The notes under the pieces are model-generated. The model did no database searches. It was given only the letters and a program-made list of their open reading frames with translations, and was not told the DNA's origin. The position numbers and the translations under genes were made by a program. From contig JAPDIW010000036.1 in NCBI GenBank assembly GCA_029259415.1, positions 1 to 61,848 on the forward strand: 61,848 nucleotides of DNA. Reading direction: 5' to 3'. How positions within the stretch are numbered: the first letter of the stretch is position 1; each line of letters starts with the position of its first letter. The stretch comes from Archaeoglobi archaeon. GTDB taxonomy: Archaea > Halobacteriota > Archaeoglobi > Archaeoglobales > Archaeoglobaceae. Positions 24,150 through 31,134 of the stretch are shown here, piece by piece.

Positions 24150-25136
24150 ATGAAAAGGGGTATACTCGTGCTGATTGCCACAGCCATTCTTTTAAGTGGA
24201 TGTGCCCAAACACCTGCGATAGAAAAACCAACTGCAAGGGTTGACGACATAAATGTAGAAGGTGTTGATTACAAAGTGGGAAAGGGTCTCACTCTTTACC
24301 TAACGGTAAGGGTTACAGTGGATAACCCAAACCCTGTCGGAGCACACTTGGATAAAATTGTGTATGATATATATTTGGTCAGAGGTGAGGAAAAATACTT
24401 AGGTCACGGAGAAAAGTCAAATTTTGATATCAGAAAGCAAGGATTAACAGCTATTGAGATTCCAACTACCATCGAGGTTGACTGGAGCACCGCACAGGAA
24501 ATAATATCGTCTCTCCGTGAGTATGGACATATTGTCTTAAAAGTTAGTGGCTCAGCATACATCGACTTTAAGGTTACAACATTCGAAATACCATTTGAAG
24601 AAGGTAAGGTCGTAGTGTTTACTATTCCAGAAAGCCAAGTGGTAGATAGAACGCCTGTAGTAGAAAGAACACCTATAGTGGAGAGAACCCCCTTAATAGA
24701 GCGTACACCAATAATAGAACGCACAACTACGATTGTACCCACCACACCGACAACATATTACACACCATCCGAAGAGGAGCTAACTGAAAGACTTCAGATA
24801 ATCATCAATCCCAAACCCGCCAGAGTAGGAGAAGTTGTGACCATAAAAGTCGTCAAAGGAGACGGTACACCAGTTTCAGGGGCTTATGTTGGTTATATCG
24901 ATGCGGTCAGAGCTGCAGCACTCGGTTATGCAGTAACCCAATTAACTGGTGATATTCGACTAGCCATAAAAGTTGCAATGCAGTATGCTGAGCGATTAGA
25001 GCCCACAAACACTCAAGGTGTAACAACTGCAACATTCGACAAAGCGAGTGAGTATGTCATTGTAGCTTGGAAAGGTGTAGGTACTGGTGGAGCTGAATCG
25101 CTGCTTGTAAAACCCAAATTGTCTATTAGACGCTAA
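24150..25136 (+). CDS. Lipoprotein with LEA14/WHy-like domain and VERTP repeats
   Basis: A 328-residue exported lipoprotein. The signal ends in ILLSGCAQ (lipobox Cys 18). A LEA14/WHy-type beta domain follows (VRVTVDNPNPVGAHLDKIVY, YGHIVLKVSGSAYIDFKV). A linker of five degenerate ERTP units comes next (VDRTPVVERTPIVERTPLIE, residues ~170-195) with a Thr-rich stretch. The C-terminal domain resembles a surface Ig-like fold (INPKPARVGEVVTIKVVKGD, PVSGAYVGYIDAV). A surface protein carried by a mobile element could act in attachment, exclusion or virion structure; none is proven. Confidence 0.75.
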   Translation: MKRGILVLIATAILLSGCAQTPAIEKPTARVDDINVEGVDYKVGKGLTLYLTVRVTVDNPNPVGAHLDKIVYDIYLVRGEEKYLGHGEKSNFDIRKQGLTAIEIPTTIEVDWSTAQEIISSLREYGHIVLKVSGSAYIDFKVTTFEIPFEEGKVVVFTIPESQVVDRTPVVERTPIVERTPLIERTPIIERTTTIVPTTPTTYYTPSEEELTERLQIIINPKPARVGEVVTIKVVKGDGTPVSGAYVGYIDAVRAAALGYAVTQLTGDIRLAIKVAMQYAERLEPTNTQGVTTATFDKASEYVIVAWKGVGTGGAESLLVKPKLSIRR

Positions 25137-25179
25137 ATTAACACTCCTATTCTAAATTTTTCAGTGTAACCCCTCCCCC

Positions 25180-25195
25180 ACCACCACATGGTGGT
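25180..25195 (+). promoter_or_regulatory. Short inverted repeat before the zinc-finger gene
   Basis: ACCAC, CACATG, GTGGT, lying in a C-rich stretch between the lipoprotein and the zinc-finger gene. Another member of the element's GGTGG hairpin set. Confidence 0.3.
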
Positions 25196-25252
25196 TAGTG
25201 TAAACCCCCAGAAAAGGTTTATTCCCAATCTGAAATACACCTATGTGTTGAA

Positions 25253-25426
25253 ATGTGCCTATACGAAAAGTATTTAGCCATACATAAACACATAAGTTAT
25301 ATGAGACAGTGCTGGTATTGTGGTAAATGGTTTAAGAATAAACAGGCACTTAGAGGACACTTAGGCCACTGTAAGGTGAGGATGCAAGAAGGCAAGTTCA
25401 GGTTTGGAAAGTACGCTAAAAAATGA
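25253..25426 (+). CDS. Single C2H2 zinc-finger protein (57 aa)
   Basis: A 57-residue basic protein. CWYCGKWFKNKQALRGHLGH is a textbook C2H2 finger (C-x2-C, hydrophobic core F and L, H-x3-H/C with HLGHC), followed by a Lys/Arg-rich tail. Such tiny zinc fingers are common in archaeal viruses and plasmids as DNA-binding regulators. It is too short for most gene finders. Confidence 0.8.
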   Translation: MCLYEKYLAIHKHISYMRQCWYCGKWFKNKQALRGHLGHCKVRMQEGKFRFGKYAKK

Positions 25427-25560
25427 ATAAAAATCGAAAGAAACTATCAGAAAAATTGTCGAAAACTTGTGGTTATAACTTGTGTGGTGGAGGGTTAATA
25501 AAACTTAGAAAAGTTAAAGTTAGGAGAAGCTTAATAGAAGGATATTTTTGAACTCACAAC

Positions 25561-25576
25561 CCACCTCTCTAGGTGG
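25561..25576 (+). promoter_or_regulatory. Hairpin at the start of the 25582 gene
   Basis: CCACCT, loop CTCT, AGGTGG. It is a perfect 6-bp stem whose right arm supplies the AGGTGG ribosome binding site for ATG 25582. Confidence 0.4.
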
Positions 25577-25581
25577 TGGAG

Positions 25582-26160
25582 ATGTATAGGAGATCCGTTC
25601 ATCGTGAAGTGGTAGATGAAGTTGTAAGAACTCTTAGAAATCGAGGGTATGTTGTAAAGACGGAAGCTTGGGCAAGCACCTCCTTGGGCTACAGGAGTAA
25701 CTCTCTTTGGCGTGAATACGATCTTGAAGAATGGTATAGAAGTTTTAGCTCCAATGTTGCAAATATGCTTCTCGGGAGCAACAGCCCTTGGATAAGTTTA
25801 CACAATCCCGAGTTTCAAACAAGACTGGATGTAGTGGGACTGTACTACGCTGATCTCGAACGAGTTCCTTTACATACCTTCTTCGTTAGAAAAGATCCGA
25901 AAGAGGTGGCGTTGAGAACTATACTAGTAGAAATTGAACACCGACATTCTCTCGAGGAAGCGGTGGAAAGAATCAGAGGCTACCCTGCTGGAAAGAAGAT
26001 TATAGTTTGGACGCGCGGTAGTAGTGGGGGAGTGCTTGACGACATCCCTATATTAATAGCGAGAAACGAGGGATTTGGATGGTATATTACCGGACTTCTT
26101 GAAATTTTAGATGAACACGCAAGGGAAGTGAGTTCTCTAAGAGAGAATAAGGAGGTCTGA
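25582..26160 (+). CDS. Possible PD-(D/E)XK-fold protein of element 2
   Basis: A protein of about 192 residues starting MYRRSVHREVVDEVVRTLRN. An Asp in RLDVVGLYYADLE and then TILVEIEHRHSLEEAVERIR, KKIIVWTRG follow the order of restriction-endonuclease-like folds (Asp, then E-x-E/K strand, then helix and strand). The usual E-x-K is E-x-E here, so catalysis is uncertain. ATG 25582 is chosen because AGGTGG precedes it; two in-frame GTGs lie just upstream. Confidence 0.5.
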   Translation: MYRRSVHREVVDEVVRTLRNRGYVVKTEAWASTSLGYRSNSLWREYDLEEWYRSFSSNVANMLLGSNSPWISLHNPEFQTRLDVVGLYYADLERVPLHTFFVRKDPKEVALRTILVEIEHRHSLEEAVERIRGYPAGKKIIVWTRGSSGGVLDDIPILIARNEGFGWYITGLLEILDEHAREVSSLRENKEV

Positions 26161-26297
26161 AAATGTCTTTAACGTGAGTTAAAAACGATGGATGGAGAGG
26201 AGACTTCGCTTAATTTTTAGGTTGTAAACTGTTTATGTTTTTCGACGTGGGTTGAATAAGTTGATTTAACTCCTATATAGGAGATTAAAATTCGCTA

Positions 26298-26589
26298 AAC
26301 TTTTTTAGTTAAAAAAGTTCGATTCCTTAGTATCCTGATTCGGAACAATAACTACTGGAGAAGGAATAATACTTTCTTTTCTTACGTTAAAAAAGTAAGT
26401 TAAAAAAGTGTAAAAGGAATATTTTATACAAATGTGTGTATGTTTTGTTACTTCTTTAACACTGTAAAGTTAGTAAAGTTAAAAAAGAAAGTAAGTGTAA
26501 AACCATGCAACATGCTTTATTTGCCAAACCAAGTCACTTTCGTCTTTTTTTCGTGCAGTTAAAAAAGTGGTTAAAAAAGTTAAAAAAGT
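26298..26589. repeat. Iteron-like repeats GTTAAAAAAGT, candidate replication origin
   Basis: Direct copies of GTTAAAAAAGT lie at 26308, 26386, 26399, 26558, 26570 and 26579, with a near copy at 26478. An inverted copy (26298) makes a 21-base palindrome with the first. Gaps of 78, 79 and 80 bases separate the groups. The block lies directly beyond the 3' end of the replication-type gene and fills almost the whole 26161-26588 gap. Confidence 0.7.
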
Positions 26590-27806
26590 CACTCGACAGC
26601 AACGTATATCAGTCTACGCCTACCTGCTGTTGGTTCAACTTCCTTCTTTATTTTACCACTAGGCAACAGGTAGTGCTCAATTATGTCGTCTAACTGATTG
26701 GCTGGTATTTTTGCCTTTTGGAGGAGTTCACTCCGTCCTATTTTGCCTTCCTTCCTGATGATGTCGTAAACAAACTCTGCCTGCACCTCAACAGACCTTA
26801 TTGGTTCCTCTCTGGTAAGCTTTTCTTTCTTCCACTCCAACACAAGTCTCTGGAAATTGTCCCAGTATTTTTCGATCTTCTTTTCAACCCACTCAACATG
26901 ATGGTCGAGAATCGTAGGTTCTGGTGGTTTATTGTTTGGATTCTGCAACATGTAATCAATACACTTCTCGTCAGCAATCGAGCGTAACATAGCCAGCTTT
27001 ATTGCCTTCTCGACGAAGTCCTGTCTGTAAGATGCTTCCAAGTTTTTACCTCTCTCCACTAACTTCACAGCATCCTCGGTGTATTTATTCATCAATTCTG
27101 GTAGTTTCTTAGACACGGAGACAACAAGTTCAATCTTAGTTAGTAGGTTCAGCTTTTCTAACAGGTCTGATGGTAGATCTTCTGATATATTAGGTTCTAA
27201 GTCATCATCGCTCCATTTTTTATGTTCTCCATTCCACAAGGTATAGAGGAACCTGTTGCCAAGACCTTGCATAAAGTATTCAGGTTTCATAACCTTGTAT
27301 AGGTAATCTGTGCTTGTCCCAATCAGGTTCACGTAAAATCCCTGTGCCACCTCAAGCTTTTCTTTTCGTGTGTATCTTCGCTGGACGAAACCATCGTAAA
27401 GCTGGCTCAGGAATTCCATCATATCAGGAAGGTAATCTTTGCCTTTAAGGAAGACACTAAATTCGTCTCTGATAATAACTCCACGTTTCTGTGTCTTGCT
27501 CAGACATTCTACTAATCCCTCGAAAGAGAAACTCGTAGGTAAAAACAGGTCTATGTTGTGGTTTTCCTTAAAGTAATTAAGGACTGGGATGTAAAATGCT
27601 TTTAAAGGTAAAGTCTTGAACGCAATCCTGCTAGCTCCTATATACAGGAACCATAGGTTAGGTCGGATTTTTCCCTGTCTGGTGTATAGGTGTGCATTAT
27701 AGCTAAACGTAGAGACCATACTTATAGCTATATCCTCTGCCCAGTCTTTGCTTACTGTTAGTCCACGGTCAAGTATGTAGTTCCTGATCTCTTCGATCAG
27801 ATTCAT
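26589..27806 (-). CDS. Replication ATPase-like protein with degenerate P-loop
   Basis: A protein of about 405 residues. FLYIGASRIAFKTLPLKAF sits where a P-loop should be, but reads G-A-S-R-I-A-F-K-T. RGVIIRDEFSVFLKG has the look of a Walker B, and LIGTSTDYLYKVM of a sensor strand. The layout resembles DUF3987-type primase/helicase C-terminal proteins. The C-terminal ~90 residues form a winged helix (YDIIRKEGKIGRSELLQKAK). ATG 27806 follows GGAAGGTGG. With the iterons at its 3' end it is the best candidate for the element's replication initiator. Confidence 0.55.
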   Translation of the reverse strand: MNLIEEIRNYILDRGLTVSKDWAEDIAISMVSTFSYNAHLYTRQGKIRPNLWFLYIGASRIAFKTLPLKAFYIPVLNYFKENHNIDLFLPTSFSFEGLVECLSKTQKRGVIIRDEFSVFLKGKDYLPDMMEFLSQLYDGFVQRRYTRKEKLEVAQGFYVNLIGTSTDYLYKVMKPEYFMQGLGNRFLYTLWNGEHKKWSDDDLEPNISEDLPSDLLEKLNLLTKIELVVSVSKKLPELMNKYTEDAVKLVERGKNLEASYRQDFVEKAIKLAMLRSIADEKCIDYMLQNPNNKPPEPTILDHHVEWVEKKIEKYWDNFQRLVLEWKKEKLTREEPIRSVEVQAEFVYDIIRKEGKIGRSELLQKAKIPANQLDDIIEHYLLPSGKIKKEVEPTAGRRRLIYVAVE

Positions 27807-27978
27807 TGTTACCACCTTCCTTTTTCCTTATCAGTAGTCCACCGTCTCTCTCCTCGAATTCTACTTCGTCTCCCGGTTTCCAGTCCTTCAGTGCTACCCA
27901 ACCATACGGCAGGGTAACTGCTACGGATCCACCAATTCGAAACAACTTCCGCTTCATATTTAAACTTAAGTTAAACAT
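27769..27978 (-). CDS. AbrB-family DNA-binding protein
   Basis: A 69-residue protein: MKRKLFRIGGSVAVTLPYGW, then WKPGDEVEFEERDGGLLIRKK. This is a standard swapped-hairpin AbrB domain. It overlaps the start of the replication gene by 38 bases, so the two are co-transcribed; it may autoregulate the pair. The start is ATG 27978 or 27957. Confidence 0.8.
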   Translation of the reverse strand: MFNLSLNMKRKLFRIGGSVAVTLPYGWVALKDWKPGDEVEFEERDGGLLIRKKEGGNNESDRRDQELHT

Positions 27979-28059
27979 GCTACATAAACTTTTCCTCTGG
28001 TAATAAAGTTAATCTCTACAGAGAAAACTATTATATACTATTAGGTTTTTATTTTTTAT

Positions 28060-28290
28060 ATGAGCGATGTAGAGGAACTGGAGGATGTGCTGAAGAGAGG
28101 AGCTCGGTCGCAAATAGCTCTGTTTCTCATACTCAGTGGTGGCGAGCCCAGAACCAAAGAAGAGATAGTTGAAGCAACGGGACTCAGTGAGTTTACAGTC
28201 AATCGAGAGATGTCGTATCTGCACGTAAACCATCCTGACTGGTTTGAGCGAGTTGCTCCTAAGACATATCGGTTTAAGAGGGTGATGTGA
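28060..28290 (+). CDS. Helix-turn-helix protein, first gene of the rightward operon
   Basis: A 76-residue protein: RSQIALFLILSGGEPRTKEEIVEATGLSEFTVNREMSYL is a winged-helix core. It is divergent from the AbrB/replication pair and heads a run of eight closely packed genes to 30141. A TATA-like TTATATACTATTAG lies just upstream. Confidence 0.75.
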   Translation: MSDVEELEDVLKRGARSQIALFLILSGGEPRTKEEIVEATGLSEFTVNREMSYLHVNHPDWFERVAPKTYRFKRVM

Positions 28291-28401
28291 ATGTTTGTTG
28301 TGGAAATTGTGAGGGATCTGGGTAGAAGGTTAGATGCTGTCAGGGAAGGGATTAGAGAACTTAAAGAGTTTAACAAAAAGGTTTGTGAGGAGGTGATGTA
28401 G
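28291..28401 (+). CDS. 36-residue protein, element 2
   Basis: It starts at the base after the previous stop. A single amphipathic helix: MFVVEIVRDLGRRLDAVREG and IRELKEFNKKVCEEVM. It ends 1 base before the next ATG. Tight packing is the main support. Confidence 0.5.
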   Translation: MFVVEIVRDLGRRLDAVREGIRELKEFNKKVCEEVM

Positions 28402-28402
28402 T

Positions 28403-28771
28403 ATGCCTTTAGGTGTGCCTGGAAGAAGGTTGTTGGTGGGAGCTGGAGCGTTGGGTATTGGTTATGTCCTTAGTGGTATGGTGGGAAGCAGAGTAACAGT
28501 AAGCGGTAGGAGATTGCAGGGTTATCCTACAATTGGAAGCATAAGGGAGAGACTACGTGATAGATTTGGCAGAGAACAACCTGAAGAGTCACCTGTGGAG
28601 GCTAAGAAAAGAGAGCTGAGGAGGAGGATAGAGGCAATAATGGATCCAAACAAGTTGCCAAGACCAACTGAGGCAACAAAGAACGAGCTGTTGGAAATGC
28701 TTGAGGAAGGGAGAATACAGGAGGTCGAGCAGATAGTTAGGTCTTACGAAAGGAGACAAGCTTCGAGGTGA
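28403..28771 (+). CDS. Small protein with one hydrophobic segment, element 2
   Basis: A 122-residue protein with a Gly-rich hydrophobic N-terminus (RLLVGAGALGIGYVLSGMVG). A basic, helical C-terminal two thirds follows (EAKKRELRRRIEAIMDPNKL, ELLEMLEEGRIQEVEQIV). GGAGGTG lies just upstream. The plan of one membrane helix plus a charged domain fits a virion or envelope-associated protein, but no family is recognised. Confidence 0.6.
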   Translation: MPLGVPGRRLLVGAGALGIGYVLSGMVGSRVTVSGRRLQGYPTIGSIRERLRDRFGREQPEESPVEAKKRELRRRIEAIMDPNKLPRPTEATKNELLEMLEEGRIQEVEQIVRSYERRQASR

Positions 28772-28776
28772 GAGTA

Positions 28777-28929
28777 ATGCCTGTCAGAATTAACAGCACT
28801 GGCAGAAAACCTCTAATTCAGTTCTACGAACGATGTGGACGAGTACCAATAGCAGAGTTCGACAACTACGAGGATGCTTTCAAGTGGCTGTGCAAGTATT
28901 TAGACATAAGAATAGAAGAAGTCTTCTAA
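28777..28929 (+). CDS. 50-residue protein, element 2
   Basis: MPVRINSTGRKPLIQFYERC, then VPIAEFDNYEDAFKWLCKYL. It is a compact alpha/beta protein by eye, 5 bases after the previous gene and 5 before the next. Unknown family. Confidence 0.55.
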   Translation: MPVRINSTGRKPLIQFYERCGRVPIAEFDNYEDAFKWLCKYLDIRIEEVF

Positions 28930-28934
28930 CGAGC

Positions 28935-29165
28935 ATGATTCACGTAACTGGGGTTCAGCTAATACCAACAGAAGATAGAAAGCTTATCGGGAGGTTTGAG
29001 GTTTACACAAGCGAGTTCAAAGTTAGGGCTGGCTTCAAAGTTACAGATAAGGGCATCGAAATCATTTTTCCGAAAGGAGTGACACCTCGTCCTCCTGCAG
29101 ACAGAGAGATTGTGAAGCAGTTAAGGGACGATATAGAGAGGAAACTTAGGTGGGGCGATTTCTGA
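28935..29165 (+). CDS. SpoVG-like small protein
   Basis: A 76-residue protein: MIHVTGVQLIPTEDRKLIGR, FEVYTSEFKVRAGFKVTDKG, IEIIFPKGVTPRPPADREIV. The order of strands, the FP motif and the terminal helix with Arg-x-x-I resemble the SpoVG nucleic-acid-binding fold. ATG 28935 is chosen over an upstream ATG because the preceding gene ends at 28929. Its stop overlaps the next start (TGATG). Confidence 0.5.
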   Translation: MIHVTGVQLIPTEDRKLIGRFEVYTSEFKVRAGFKVTDKGIEIIFPKGVTPRPPADREIVKQLRDDIERKLRWGDF

Positions 29166-29668
29166 TGTCAGAGAGAATAATTGAGGAGCTGAGGAAGCTA
29201 AACAGAACACTCGAGCGATTGTTAGCTTACTCTACAGTCAGCCCTGATTACTGGGAAGTGAAGCTTATTGACGTTGATACACCAATCAGTATAGCTCCAA
29301 GAGGCAGTAAAGTTGTAGTGGACGAACAAGAGGTTGGAAGAGTATTTGCTATTGTTGCCTCAGTCAACAACAAAGATGCAGTGGTTGAGGTGCAGATTGA
29401 TGACACCATTGCAAGAAACAGCATTCAGGGATTGTATAATGCTGGGATGACAAGCTTTAACCCCTCTACCTTCTGGCTGGCAAAGTATGATGAAGCAAAT
29501 GACAGTTATGTGGCTGCATACACACCTGTCCCTTGGAGGGACTACCACCGACGAGTAAAGGTTACGGTTTATGCACCTTCTAACTCGGCAGTTAGCTTCA
29601 CTTACCTGATTTACCGCTACAGGTTCAGAGAACAACTTTTAAGGGGCAAACATGGTTCAGGTTGGTAA
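29165..29668 (+). CDS. Beta-rich protein, candidate virion/structural component
   Basis: A 167-residue protein. A short N-terminal helix (ERIIEELRKLNRTLERLLAY) is followed by an all-beta domain: IDVDTPISIAPRGSKVVVDE, RVFAIVASVNNKDAVVEVQI, YHRRVKVTVYAPSNSAVSFT. A helical leader plus beta sandwich is common in viral capsid-decoration and tail proteins. No family can be named. It is the largest gene of the rightward operon. Confidence 0.5.
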   Translation: MSERIIEELRKLNRTLERLLAYSTVSPDYWEVKLIDVDTPISIAPRGSKVVVDEQEVGRVFAIVASVNNKDAVVEVQIDDTIARNSIQGLYNAGMTSFNPSTFWLAKYDEANDSYVAAYTPVPWRDYHRRVKVTVYAPSNSAVSFTYLIYRYRFREQLLRGKHGSGW

Positions 29669-29831
29669 AAGGGCAAAAAAGACTGCAGATTTCCTCGACA
29701 GACATGGGATTAAGGTAATTTCGCAACTTGACTGTATTAACTGTTCTGAACGGAGCGATTTCGAGGAGTGTAAGTATTTCAAGTATGTCTATGGTCTGCC
29801 TACCTGTATGCGGAAAGTTAAGGTAAAGTAG
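29652..29831 (+). CDS. 59-residue cysteine-containing protein
   Basis: It overlaps the previous gene by 17 bases. CINCSERSDFEECKYFKYVY and LPTCMRK give four cysteines that could bind zinc or iron. Basic N-terminus. Unknown function. Confidence 0.6.
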   Translation: MVQVGKRAKKTADFLDRHGIKVISQLDCINCSERSDFEECKYFKYVYGLPTCMRKVKVK

Positions 29832-29832
29832 T

Positions 29833-30141
29833 ATGTCGGAGAAGTTACCTTCTACAATGGTTAAACGGGACAGCAAGATTAACGACCTTGTTACGTGGGT
29901 TATTGCTCGTCTTGAAGAGTTTGGTGCATGTGAACTTGAAGCTGTGGGGACAGCAGTCTTAACTTTATGTCACGTTATTGCACGGTTGCAGAAATGGGAA
30001 ATACCGTTTGATTACACCTGCAAGATAGGGTATGTCTGGAAGAACGAACACAGTATTAAACCTTGCCTCCGTGTCAGGCTGTGGGCGAAAGAGAGATTCT
30101 GGGATACAGTTAAAGATAGCACAATTGAGAGAGAAAAATAA
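29833..30141 (+). CDS. Uncharacterised protein, last gene of element 2
   Basis: A 102-residue protein: KINDLVTWVIARLEEFGACE, LEAVGTAVLTLCHVIARLQK, then FDYTCKIGYVWKN and VRLWAKERFWDTV. It looks like two helices and a small beta sheet. It starts 1 base after the previous stop. It may be an accessory DNA-binding or dimeric protein of the ssh10/Alba size class, but this is not shown. Confidence 0.55.
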   Translation: MSEKLPSTMVKRDSKINDLVTWVIARLEEFGACELEAVGTAVLTLCHVIARLQKWEIPFDYTCKIGYVWKNEHSIKPCLRVRLWAKERFWDTVKDSTIEREK

Positions 30142-30166
30142 ATTTTTTTGTATCCAAATGTTATTT

Positions 30167-30195
30167 TTAACTTAAGTTAAAGATAAAAAGATTTA
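30167..30195. other. Right attachment site of element 2 (attR)
   Basis: The arm TTAACTTAAGTTAAAG (30167-30182) abuts the core ATAAAAAGATTTA (30183-30195). Core-to-core distance is 8,026 bases. The site lies 34 bases before the ftr start codon, so integration replaced everything upstream of the immediate ftr promoter. Confidence 0.75.
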
Positions 30196-30229
30196 AATCG
30201 CTACATTCTGACAAAAAGCAGGTGATAGA

Positions 30230-31123
30230 ATGAAGGTGAATGGTGTTGAAGTTGAGGAAACTTTTGCTGAGGCCTTTGACATAAAAATTGCAAGGGTTTT
30301 GATAACGGGCTACGACTATTACTGGGCCTGGGTAGCTGCAAACGAGGCCACGGGGTTCGGTACGTCGGTTATTATGTGCCCCGCCGAAGCTGGAATCGAG
30401 ATTAAGGCAAAACCGTCTGAAACCCCCGACGGGAGACCGGGTTACTACATTCAAATCTGCCACATGAGCAAGAAGGGGCTTGAAGAGCAGCTTCTGGCCA
30501 GACTTGGCCAGTGTGTTCTTACCGCACCCACTACTGCAGTCTTCAACGGTCTGCCAGATGCCGAGGAGAAGTTTGACACGGGATTCAAGCTCAAGTTCTT
30601 CGCCGACGGATACGAGAAGGAATTAGAGGTTGGAGGAAGGAAGTGCTGGGCAGTCCCCATGATGGAGGGAGACTTTATAATCGAGAACGATATCGGATAT
30701 ACCAACGGCATTGCGGGAGGAAACTTCTTCATAATGGCTGAAACTCAGCCATCTGCTCTTGCAGCTGCAAAGGCTGCAGTAGATGCGATAAGCGACGTTG
30801 AGGGTGCGATTACACCATTCCCAGGTGGAATTGTTGCTTCTGGTTCAAAGGTTGGGGCAAACAAGTACAAGTTCCTGAAGGCCTCAACAAACGAAAAGTT
30901 CGCTCCGAGCATAAGGGATCAGGTTGAAGGAACGCAGATTCCAGAAGGCGTGAAGGCAGTCTACGAGATCGTCATCAATGGATTGAATGCTGATGCAATC
31001 AAGGAAGCCACGAAGGTTGGAATACTGGCAGCGACGAAGATTCCGGGAGTTGTAAAGATTACAGCCGGAAACTACGGTGGAAAGCTCGGAAAGCACATCA
31101 TAAACCTGAACGAACTCTTTTAA
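30230..31123 (+). CDS. ftr: Formylmethanofuran:tetrahydromethanopterin formyltransferase
   Basis: A 297-residue cytoplasmic enzyme that moves the formyl group between methanofuran and tetrahydromethanopterin, in the C1 (reverse methanogenesis) pathway that Archaeoglobus uses to oxidise acetyl groups. The full-length family pattern is visible: FAEAFDIKIARVLITGYDYY, TGFGTSVIMCPAEAGIE, RPGYYIQICHMSKKGLEEQL and a C-terminal repeat of the fold (TPFPGGIVASGSKVG). AGGTGAT precedes the ATG. It lies immediately downstream of element 2, so its promoter context may have changed. Confidence 0.96.
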   Translation: MKVNGVEVEETFAEAFDIKIARVLITGYDYYWAWVAANEATGFGTSVIMCPAEAGIEIKAKPSETPDGRPGYYIQICHMSKKGLEEQLLARLGQCVLTAPTTAVFNGLPDAEEKFDTGFKLKFFADGYEKELEVGGRKCWAVPMMEGDFIIENDIGYTNGIAGGNFFIMAETQPSALAAAKAAVDAISDVEGAITPFPGGIVASGSKVGANKYKFLKASTNEKFAPSIRDQVEGTQIPEGVKAVYEIVINGLNADAIKEATKVGILAATKIPGVVKITAGNYGGKLGKHIINLNELF

Positions 31124-31134
31124 ATTTTTATTTT

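Noticed and set aside
28833-28934. Upstream extension of the SpoVG-like gene
   Set aside because: It overlaps the well-supported 50-residue gene at 28777-28929 in another frame; ATG 28935 fits the operon spacing.
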